From the NCBI GenBank assembly GCA_964035795.1, contig OZ038326.1, positions 2,452,916 through 2,516,915 on the forward strand: DNA of 64,000 nt, given 5' to 3'. The translations under genes and the position numbers were made by a program. Numbering within the stretch: the stretch's first letter is position 1; each line of letters begins with the position of its first letter. Source of the DNA: Pterobdella sp. o SKG-2022 (lineage: Eukaryota > Annelida > Clitellata > Hirudinida > Piscicolidae). The notes beneath the pieces are model-generated. The model was not told the DNA's origin. It was given only the letters and a program-made list of their open reading frames with translations, and did not search any database. Positions 26,401 through 37,000 of the stretch are shown one piece after another.

Positions 26401-26410
26401 AAATGCTTAG
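14470..26410 (+). CDS. NDRG family protein (N-myc downstream-regulated)
   Basis: Twelve coding exons: 14470-14565, 15595-15652, 17912-18029, 18648-18710, 20115-20175, 20552-20638, 20793-20870, 21731-21846, 22593-22628, 23620-23719, 24924-25023, 26253-26410. All phases fit and give 356 aa; the first coding exon (ATG) was not found. NDRGs are alpha/beta-hydrolase-fold proteins without hydrolase activity, linked to stress response, trafficking and differentiation. Colinear motifs: IMTVHDLGCN (family LTYHDVGLN), WLHVDLPGQGDNSADLPA (family VDAPGQ), YQFPTMQKIGEDL, VVCFGEGAGANILARFA, KCPVLLITG, and AESLQYFLQGLGL. At the nucleophile elbow the GxSxG serine is glycine (GEGAG), as in the family. The tail is Ser/Pro/Thr-rich with RIRSMS, a plausible phosphorylation segment. 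The introns are 155 to about 2,260 bases. Exon 22593-22628 is only 36 bases. Confidence 0.93.
15817..16341. mobile_element. MITE-like element with ~107-base inverted repeats
   Basis: The left arm (15817 to about 15925, starting TTTGTAACGAAAAACATC) and right arm (about 16235-16341, ending GATGTTTTTCGTTACAAA) are nearly exact reverse complements. They enclose about 310 bases with no coding capacity. This architecture fits a non-autonomous DNA transposon. The element sits in NDRG intron 2 of this model (15653-17911). ATTGATACATATA occurs just after the right arm (16341-16353) and about 40 bases before the left arm, so no clean target-site duplication is evident. Confidence 0.8.
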
Positions 26411-27717
26411 AAATGAGCTGAAATGGTGTTAAATAATATTTTGTATACTTTGCTGTTAAGTATACTTTGAAATTAGATGGTGTAATTCTATTGGGAAGAG
26501 ATGGTGATGTGCACAGAAGTGAAATGTTTGTTAAAATTTTGATGATATTGTTGAAGGTTTTTGTTGCATAGTTGGCATTTTATTGATCTGATGTTGCGGT
26601 TTTAAAGTTACCATGAGAAAAAATTGCGTGTTAAGCATGAATACATATGAAAGAACATCAAAAAAAGTCGATAAATTTGATTGTTGAAAATTTTTATCAG
26701 AACTTGAAGCAGTTTTGACAATTAACATTTAATAAAAGTTCACTTTTTGCTTTATAGAATTTGTAGTCCAAGGTCTTCACTCATTTATTTCCTTTGACAT
26801 CTACCAAACAAGACAATGTAACCATATGTGAGAAGTCATTTTCAATACAAAAATATATTTTGCTTTGCTTGTCTTGTATATTTTGCTTAAATTTTGTCAT
26901 ACTTGTAGTTTTGAATAATTGTTTTTTTGTAGTTTTGAAACGAATTTGACCTAAAACTTGTATAATTTTTTGAAAAGCATCAGCTTTTAAGTAAAATGCC
27001 ATTTATAAAAAATTTTTAAAGCCTCCTCCATTTATTTTGTAATGATTTTACAACTGAATTTATATTTTCTATTCAATTGATGCTCTGTTTTTCAACTTTT
27101 CAGCAACGTCAATCGACACTAATCGTCCAAATTCCCCCATAGAGCCTTTTTAGATACAAAAATTGTCGTCTACTACATCTGAGATAATCTCTATAGGACT
27201 TTTTCTGATTTTATTATAAGTGTAAGAAGCTATAAAAGCATTATTTTTTAAAACTGATAATGGCTTTAATACTTACCAAAAGCAAATCTTACTGCAGCAT
27301 TTCATAGCGTTAACTCAAGTTTAATAAGAGCTGCTTAACCATCAGCAAAATTAGGTTGATACGCTTTTAATGCATGAAAATTTATTTTTTTAACAGTAAA
27401 ATGAAATATTTTCAATGAAGATCCTTTTAACTATTTTCATAGTATCGGATTTGTAATCTCTGTAAGAGTTTTCAAGCATCTACAAACGTTTTGTATAGCT
27501 TTAGATTAGCTACAATAAATTGTTGTGATTTTGTTTATTCTCTATTTAATTCAGTACCATGGAAACAGCTAAAATAAATGAATAATCTAATATTTACAAA
27601 TCAAAATACGAACAATTGAAAAACTTCTTGGGAAAAAAACTCTACCGATAAGGCCATGAAAAAATTAGCGACTTCTTGAAAGAGTAAATATTTTCGGTAA
27701 AATATGATAGAAAAAAT
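26411..27717. other. Convergent intergenic region NDRG/NAGK
   Basis: 1.3 kb between two stop codons facing each other. It should hold both 3' untranslated regions. Open frames at 26531-26728 and 26781-27002 on the minus strand show no splice or homology support. Nothing else is recognised. Confidence 0.55.
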
Positions 27718-30581
27718 CTAATGACAACTGTGTTCAAAAAACACTTGGATATTCTTATCGTGGTTGATTTCAAGGTGGTGGCCAACTTGCCTGGCCCCCA
27801 GAAAAGCCGCCCCAAACGTGGAATTCTTCAAAGTTTTTATCAACCTCAACTTTGGCAGAACATAAGGTGTTTTTACTTCACCAGCTCCTAGGTTGCTTGA
27901 CGTTGACTTGTGGAAGGCTTCCAAAAAGCCTGTGGTGGCATTATTGAAGATAATTATAATATTATTATTACTACTACTACTACTGCTACTACTACTACTA
28001 TTACTGCTACTACTACTGCTACTACTACTACTACTACTACTACTAATAATAATAATAATAATAAGAATAATAATGTAGTAATTTTATTAGTGAAATATAT
28101 TAATGTTGATTTCACAGTATAATGACAAAATTTAATTCTAGAATAAATTGAAAGTTGTGCAAATCAAAACTCATTGTTATACGCCTCAATGATCCCAAAG
28201 TAAACATGGTAAATTAATATCATCAAAATTTGAATTTAAAAACTCGATAAAATTAATCACCTGATGATGATATAAGAAATATATCAGAAAGCTACGTGTC
28301 GATGAAAAATTTTAAATGTCATCTTGCTTTTCTAATTTTTAAAGTAAACAATTATTAATCAATATGCTAATTTCAAACGATAAAAACGCCAATGGAAAAC
28401 AATTTAACAAAAATAGAGTAACATAAACGCCGATAAACCTGCTTTGAGCAGTTCCCAAGACTTCCACACTGACCCCACACATAACACATCTAAGCCTTTG
28501 TCCTGCATCGCCTTCATCAAATGTGTACTATACTAATGCATGTTATAGCCAGATAGGCTTGTTGGATAGAATTTTTTTTATTGATTAAAATGAAGTTAAA
28601 CATTATGTGTGAATAATAATATAAAGTTAATATTTACAATATATTGAAGCATAAATACAAAATTAAACCTTATATCAAAACTAAGTTAAAACATCCCTAA
28701 CTTGGTCGGCTGCAGGGATAAGAGCAGTAACGTGGCGGCCCAGCTGAAATCCCGCCTGTCTGAAAACATCGCCAATCAAGGCATCTTTTGACGCATCGTA
28801 TTCTGATGTTCCGATGAGGGTTTTAGTTAAATAGCTGAGTTAATTACTATTATACAACAAAATACGGATTTCCATAGATTATTTTTTGTCGTTATCATAT
28901 ATGATGATGATGTCCTTATGTCCCAAATTAGCGGGGTCGGACATTCAGAGCAATAACATTTCATGTAACAATATAAAGTTGAAATAATTAGGTTATAATA
29001 TAATATAACATGTATCGATTGTATGAGTATAGTGGAGATGGAAATAAATTTGAAATCATTAGAAGCATTTTCTGCTATTGGTCAATTGTTCAAGTATATA
29101 CCTTGGGCTAGTACGGCACACAAGCCAGCAAAAAACATTTTACTGAATGAAACATATAGATGGTTCAATAAGCCGAATCTGTTTTTAACCTGGAGTTTGA
29201 GTAATTCATACTTGAGAAATAATATCCAGACTGGCTTCTTTATTATAAGAATCAAAACTATTGCATGTTAAAGACATGCTATTTATACCCTGTTATTATT
29301 TATAATGATACTTACTATGTTGTTACTAATATAATTATTAAATAAATAAAATTAACGACTAACATTAAAATACTTGAAAATAACTTTTTCAACAGCAGTA
29401 ACATCAAAAGGCGATTTTTCAAAGTTATCGATGTGGTCAAAGTAGGTTTTGATGCATTTGTGGCTTATCCAGTAACCTGGAATAGGAAAATATTGGAAAA
29501 ATTAGAAAAAATCATGAAATATTATTTTTTTTCTAAATTAATCAAAAAAATAAAATTCGAAAACATAACTTTGAAAATAGACTAAAATATTTCAACAACC
29601 TTGAACAAAATAATGGCATAATGATAGAATCAATACAAAAAATCATCTGGCACCCAGCCTAACCAGATCCTTCATCTCCCATCATGTGGCCCCACCCTCC
29701 ACATCGATGAACCTGTCCTGACCGAGTGCTCAATAAGCATGAAGATCCTGTACCTGCTATTAACACCATACCTCCTGATTATGGTGATGTTGTTGGTGGA
29801 ATGATTTGGGAAAGATATGATTGAAAAAACTTGGCATTGGAGTTTATTTTTATATATCATATCTATCAATTTATATGTGACGAAACATTTATGAGACTAA
29901 TAAAGGATATTAATTATCATAATAGAAATTTCGAAGTGTGATTGTACTAGAAAAAAACAGAGATTTTTTAAGCAAGTTTTCATTAGCAAAATTTAAATTA
30001 TTAATTATTTATATGATTGAAAATAATTTTAAAAAATGAACCTTGTGGAGAAATAGTACCTATTGAACCTATAGTATCACAGAAGATTTTACATTTTTCA
30101 CAAAATGTTGGATATTCCTTTTGAAGAAACTTTTCAAATTTTTTACAGTCTTCTTCATCATCAGCACCACTTAATGCTAAGCCCTAAAAAAAAAAATTAG
30201 TTTTCAAAGTATTTTTTCAAGCATTCATGGAAGATAACAATTATTAGAGCTCACCATAGATTTCAATGGTGCATTTGAATTTGAAGCACATTTGTCTTTT
30301 GCTTTGCTTGTGAGTTCAATAATAATTTTTGCACATTCTTCATAACCAACTTGCTAAAAAATTAGTTGGTGAAAAAAACATAACTGAAATAAATTTTAAC
30401 ATATACTTACTAAAAAATTTGTGCATTTTTGACATTTTTCTTCTGCTAAAACATTTCCATCCCTATCAAATAAAGTCACAAGCCCGGTTGACCCTCCTCT
30501 AAATTGAAAGTACCAAGAATTAAAGCTTTTTTTATGTTTTTAGTTTAACACTCACCCCTCAAAACCACCATATATCTCCAT
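27718..30581 (-). CDS. NAGK: N-acetyl-D-glucosamine kinase
   Basis: Ten exons: 30581-30556, 30498-30411, 30353-30255, 30183-30042, 29774-29664, 29476-29364, 29189-29102, 28802-28702, 28502-28439 (or starting 28511), 27929-27718; 347 aa, close to the human 344. The enzyme phosphorylates GlcNAc at C6 with ATP in amino-sugar salvage, in the cytosol. It belongs to the ASKHA sugar-kinase fold. Motifs in order: N-terminal IYGGFEGGGS phosphate-binding loop; [12 protein letters not shown], with the Asp matching human D107; [58 protein letters not shown]; and the C-terminal [22 protein letters not shown] microsatellite lies just upstream of the last exon's acceptor. The start of exon 9 is uncertain by three codons because two in-frame AGs are available. 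Confidence 0.96.
27958..28073. repeat. ATT/CTA microsatellite in NAGK intron
   Basis: Plus-strand runs of ATT, then CTA/CTG, then AAT triplets. On the transcribed minus strand this gives many TAG/GTA units, that is, a series of AG dinucleotides starting only 29 bases upstream of the last NAGK acceptor at 27930. Confidence 0.9.
28903..28942. repeat. Possible SINE-tail fragment
   Basis: GATGATGATGTCCTTATGTC followed by CCAAATTAGCGGGGTCGG is unusually GC-rich for this intron and has the form of a short conserved repeat ending in GAT triplets. It lies in a NAGK intron (28803-29101). Assignment to a repeat family is a guess. Confidence 0.25.
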
Positions 30582-31088
30582 TTGGTATTCCACTTATGAG
30601 AACTAGCTTTATCATATGATGACAAGTGAAACCTGCTTTAATAAATTATTTATACCCGAAATCTGTCATTCCACAGATAAATATACAATTACTTTTAACT
30701 TTTTAAAATTAAAATTGTTGAAAATTTTACACATTGAAAATTTTGCTCATAGTTTATACTTATTTGTATAATGAAATTAATTAAAACTTGTACATTTATC
30801 GTATTTATTCAGAATCTTTGTTTTAAAAATGTTTTAATTATGAAAAACATCGGGGGTTTAATTTATATTTCACACTCACCAATAAATGCGATAAAAAGCA
30901 TATTTTCGATTCCCATTTGTATGTAAATATAGATGTTGGTTATCTAATTAAACAAAAATGTTTCTATAGTAAATACAATAAATACAGTTGAAGTTCAACT
31001 GTTAATACTTTCCTATGAAAGTCTTTAAAAAATACAAAAGTAGCTTTTTGAATTAAACCAAATATCAAGTTTGAGTTATCTTGTTAAT
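30582..31088. promoter_or_regulatory. Head-to-head promoter region NAGK/CCDC142
   Basis: Only 507 bases separate the NAGK ATG (minus) from the CCDC142 ATG (plus), so both promoters and 5' untranslated regions must lie here. The sequence is AT-rich with no clear TATA box or CpG island. Shared regulation is an inference from spacing alone. Confidence 0.6.
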
Positions 31089-34000
31089 ATGGCACATTTG
31101 TCTTTAGCTTCGACGCACTATCCTCGTTTGCCGAATCTGCAATCTATTGGCAGATCGCCTGGAATTGACCTTGAAGAACCACCTTTTGATCCAGAGGTAC
31201 AAAATAACGAAGTTGAATTGTTGAAGGCATCGAAGACATGCAGCATACACAATATTGATGCTGTTTTTCTAAAACTTAGTGATATGTTCAAACCTTCAAA
31301 CCCTGGTCACAGATATTGTAACAAATTTGATGCTTTGAAGTGGTCAAATTATAAAGGTTTTCTTCACTGCTGGAAGGGCGCAGAAATGGCAAAAAAATTA
31401 AAGAGGTTAGATCATTTATTAGTTAAAAGAACTCTTCTTCAACTACAGCAAATGACAATCGAAAGTTTCAACTCGGCAGAAGCTTTCAAAGAAGTTTTAG
31501 TTGATCTTGTGAATAATGAGCATAATATGTGGAGCAGTATTTGTTGTAACCATATATCAAAAGCAATCACAACCAACCTCATTAGTTTAATGAATTTATG
31601 TGAAGAAATGAGAATTCAACTCAACCAGTCTGAATCTATTTGGAATTTTTTATACTCTAACAACAGGTTTAAGTTATTATCAAGAAATGCGTATATCATT
31701 ATGAAAAATTTTGATAAAAAATTTGGAACTTTAAATCACATCTGTTTAGAGTTAATCAGAAAGTTTATTCAATTAGGGTTTTCAGTTTTGGGTCATTGTG
31801 ATTTGGATAAATTCGAGTATGAGCAACTATGTCATATCAGCAAAGGCATTGAGTTGTTCAACAACCTCATCACTAAATTCTATCAATCGAATGCAACACC
31901 ACACCTTCCTCCTTTATCTCTCTCTTTCCTTCTTTCAATCTATGGAAGAGAAAGAGCTAAATATGCAGCCATGGGCTGTAAGGGTTTCCTCTTTGGATCT
32001 GATGAAGTATTAAATCTTTTGAAGCAAGATACTCCCATGGATTGGGGTATTGTGCTATTGCATGAGCAAACATTGAAAACTCATTTAGATAATACAGAAA
32101 ACTGGCTTGAATTCAACTTTTGTAATATACAAAAAAATACTTCAGTTAAAATTCAAAATGATATTTTTGCAACAATCGAAAAAGCATTTAACTTAATTTC
32201 TTCTTCATATCACCCAATCACTGAATTCGTTAGGAGAGAAAGAAGTTTTATTGAGAATTTCTTTCATTCCATCTGCCATGTCACTACAATTCTTCATTCA
32301 GATCTTTCTCCTTTTGAGCACATTGATGAAGATTTGGTTCACAAAAGATTCAAAAGAAAAAGATATATTACCACCAACAAAAAAACAAAACCTAAAATTA
32401 AAAAATCAATCTTGAAATGTAGATTCCCGAACAATTCAGAAGCTAACATCACTCCGAAACAAGACCAGCTTTGTAGCAGCGATGATAACAGGTTGATACA
32501 TAAAGACCACAACATTCATTGGAATGACTACGAAATGTCTCAAAGAGTCAACTCTTTATTGAACAACTTCTTCAACAACATCTGGGACCACTTGCAACAA
32601 CAATTAAAATTATTTCTGCACACACTTTCTTTCACATCTCAATTGTCTCCAAATATTCTTATGCCTGATTTTCCTTCTATAGAACCAGTTCAGCTATCAA
32701 ATCCAGCTTCTTACTTTTTTATTGCAAAAATTCTTCAGGCTTCTGTTGTGAAAGGTTATATTTTATCATTTTTTTAGAGCTCTTATCAATATTTTGTGCT
32801 TTTAATTGGTTGATTCTTAAAAGAGTATTTTGTTCAATATATTGTTGAATTTAAAACAAGAATTTATAATAATGAAAAGCAAATCGAGAGGAATAAAACA
32901 TGGTTTCAAAAAATCACCTGCGCGCAGCATAATTATGCCAATCATTGCAATGATCGCATTCCATATAAAATAAAATTACCATAGTTGTTCTATATTCTGT
33001 GATAAAAAATTAATATCTTAGAAAATGTCAGAATTAATATTCATGTGGTAAATATTTTTCGTTAGACATTACTACAATGTATATTTCTGATAAGAAGTAG
33101 CTTTTTCAAACCAATCTTTTTACCGTCATACTCCATTTCGTGGACTTTATTAATGAAACTATAAATATATTTTTGTTCTCCTTTCATCTGTTTTTGCACC
33201 TTTTAGCTGGAAATATTGACTACATTACATTGGAATTGGCGCACTAAATCAATTTTATTGCGTATTTGTAACAATTGATTTTCGAAATATTAATAATACA
33301 TTCAAAATTGACGTCTATTTTATTAAAATTTCATTACCAGTTTTTCAATTTTAATAACATGTATCACGCAATTTTTTACCTTTTCATTGTAAGTTTCATC
33401 GATTCATGGTATATATGAATATTTCAAAATTTAATAATGTTTCGTAATAACCACGACTCGATAACATTAAAGAACACGAAAAATTTTAGAATTTATTTAA
33501 TATAAATTTTTAGTACTTGAAAATAACTGTTATGTGATATAAAGAGCTAAATCATTTTTAAACCGGTGTGTTATGGTAGTGAAGATGAAAAGAATCATAG
33601 TAACGATAACAATAATAATAACTTACGACTATCATTTTGATAGTTATCATACCCAGTTAGTTTGCAATGTTTAATTTATAAATAGAGTTAATTTATGAAT
33701 AAAGTTCAAGAAGTTTTATCATGCGTTTTTCTCTTATATTTTTTGCATGGAAAGTCCAGATGAATGGCGCTTGGCAATTATAAAGATATGCGTTTTATCG
33801 ATCACTTAAAGATGATATAGATATGCCATAGAAATCTATTGCGTTTGCCGCTGGAGTAAATAATATCTTATAATGCTTGTGATGGCGACTTATAGCACGA
33901 AAAGTTACTCAAAAAAACTCGATTACCTTTTTTGATGTGTAGTCGTATACATTGAAAAAATTTTTTCGAAGCTGTTTTCATATATGAAATCCAGATTTCG

Positions 34001-37000
34001 TGAATTTCAAAAATTACAGCTTAATTTTTTAAAAATAAATCTATCGCGCCTCTAAACGATGCGTAAGAGGCACTATATAAGTAATTCATTTTTATTATTA
34101 TTGTTATTATTATTCTCAAAATACTCTGGTAAACGAAAACAGAAACAATATTTGAGAGAGAGTTAGTTAAAATGTTTCTAAAAAGAGGCGCTATATAAGT
34201 AATTCATTATTATTATAATTGTTATTATTATTATCAAAATACTCTGGTAAACGAAAACAGAAACAATATTTGAGGGAGAGTTAGTTAAAATGTTTCTAAA
34301 AATATCCAGTATTTATGTCGTTTATATGCTTTCACTAGATCGATATCACGCTTTTTCACGATGCAATGCCGTCCATAAAATCAGAAAGGGATTTAAACAC
34401 AAAATTCAGTCACCACATATTTAATGTATGAATGCAACGCGTAGGATTTCACTGGGTTTCAGCGTTTGTAATTGTGTGTGTATGGAGAAGTTGAAGCGAT
34501 AATTGCATCTTATAACTCTTTCTTTTCAAGACTTAATGTAGAGAAGATATGTAATTCGCCTAAATTCAGAGCTCAAAAACTATTATTGTGAATAAATAAG
34601 CAATTGATTATATTAGCGATATAAATGACTTACAGGCTTGTTTCCAGCGTTTTTGCACCACCACCTCCTCATCACTTCAATCCACTTCTATGCCCTTGCT
34701 GCCTCTAACATCCGCTATACAAGTATGTAGCTTAAATGATTAATAACACATTGTCATTGCTTCAATTTAATTTAATTCATGCTGCATGAATTTTTTTTTC
34801 AATTTCACAGATAAGTTAAGCGAATCTGCTAAGCCTGCTTTCGATGGGAGTGGTTTGCTTCAATTTAATTCTATCATCGCTTTGTTGAACCACATTCTTT
34901 TCTATTTCTTATTCCCTACTAAAGGTAGGTTATTTTTTGGCAATAACTACTCCATTTTTATGCTTTTTAATACATTATTTAACATGTTTTAATACATTAT
35001 AGGTATATATATATATAACTTTAGAGACATTTTAATTGCATTATATATATAGAATTGGATGAATATTGATTAGTTTGGTACGAAACTTTATTAAACACTG
35101 AAAGTCTAATAAATTTTTTTGGATAGCTTTTTGTACTTTCAGTTACTTGGTAATGTAAGTTAGTTTGACAAAAAGCATTCCATAAGTTTTATCAAATCTC
35201 TGTTATTTTTTAAAATGTTAGTTATTCTAGTTATGAAACTAAATATTAGTTACTATGATTTACAACAAGTCTAACAAATAAAAATTATAATGTTTGATAA
35301 ATAATTTTCTCTCTCAATGATAATAGTTATGTAGTTGGCTTGATCAAGCCATGTGCATAGTAGGAATTCTTTGATGTAATTTATGGCACACTGAAGCAAA
35401 AAACGCTACTATCGATGTTGTGGCATCAAAAGATAGAGTATATTTATTTCAAAACATCGAACATCAAAACAAAATTTTCTAGAGCTTTTCGTGTTTTTAA
35501 CGCAGAGAAAATTTATCTCATCTAGCCAGGTTACTTATTCAGAATCAAAGAAGACCAAAAAATCTAGCCAACATAAACAACAACAATAATAATAATGCAG
35601 AAATCAGCAGTCATAACAACTACACTACTACAACAACCGCTCAAGAATCATTCTCCTTCCTGAAATCTCTGCCCCCCCATTACATCAATTACATACTACA
35701 AAATCATTACATAGCAAGCCATCATCTCATTCATTGTTATCATCAATGTTTCCAATGCATACAACCAGCCATAAAATCAAACTGCAATCATCATTCTTAT
35801 TTCATCCCCTTCATCACTTCTCTCTTCCCTGTTAGTGATTCTTTGCCTCATTTTTATTAAGCGTTTCTTAGCCGTTATATGAATGGATATTGTTTAATCA
35901 ATTGATAAAAATCGATACATAATGTTGTGCTTGAATGGATATATTTATTATACTATAAGTGGTTTTCAAAGTTGGTTTTAAGTGGTTGTTATTGTTGTTA
36001 ATAGGCCTGAATAAAGTTAAGAAACAACTTTTCAGACACTCACGACGTTGAGTGGAGATTTCCAACAAGTTCAAACACAGATGCTCGACTTTCTGCGGCA
36101 AAACGTCAACTCAATACCCTATGGCAAGAAGGACGGTAAAACCGCAGACGTTTCCAAGACAGAAAATGGTGATATTTTAAGGGTGTCTGATTTGTATGGA
36201 GAGGTTTTTGAGGATACTTTCATGCAAACAGAACAGCTTAAAACCGACCTGATGGTTTGTTTGATTGATTTTGTATCTATCTATCTATCTATATTTTTGA
36301 ATTTATGCTGAATAATTAAAATTTTAAAGTTGTATTCAAATGAAGGACTTTTTATCTAAACAATTTAGCTCACTTGGAGTAGCGCCCTGCGAAACCTACC
36401 AACTGCGCAACTTAACACCCAATTAGGAGCGACCTAACGATTGACTTACTTATTCATTTACTCGATTGAATTGAAACAACTCGTGATTTTTTTTTGATAA
36501 AATATCTTTTTTGTTTTGTTGATCAAAGTTTTGATTGGGTTAGCTGCTTAAATTGGTGATCAACAATTTGATGAAAATCAATACAAAAATTTTCATAGTT
36601 TTATTTACGAAAGTTTTTTTACTTTTTACGCTGTTTTTCATTCTTAATTTTCAGGAATTTCAGAATTCTTATTTTTTTCCATTCAAAAATTAGAAATTTT
36701 TTTCGATGTGGAATTGAGTTAATGCTTAAAATTTCTTTTTTTTTTTGTATCGCTTTTGTTTTCGAAATGTTGAAGATCAATTTATTTTAAACATTAATAT
36801 ATTATTTATTCGGAAAATAATTTTTTAATAGAAAAAAAATTATATTTCGTTTTTCTGTCATTTTTATTGAAATTTAGAAATTGAAATTTTTTAAGCTATA
36901 AATTTATTTATCTGTGATTCCATTAATTTTCATAAGAAAAAACATTAAAAAATAAACCCATAGAAATTAAAAGCTCTCAAAATTGAAAATAATTCAATAA

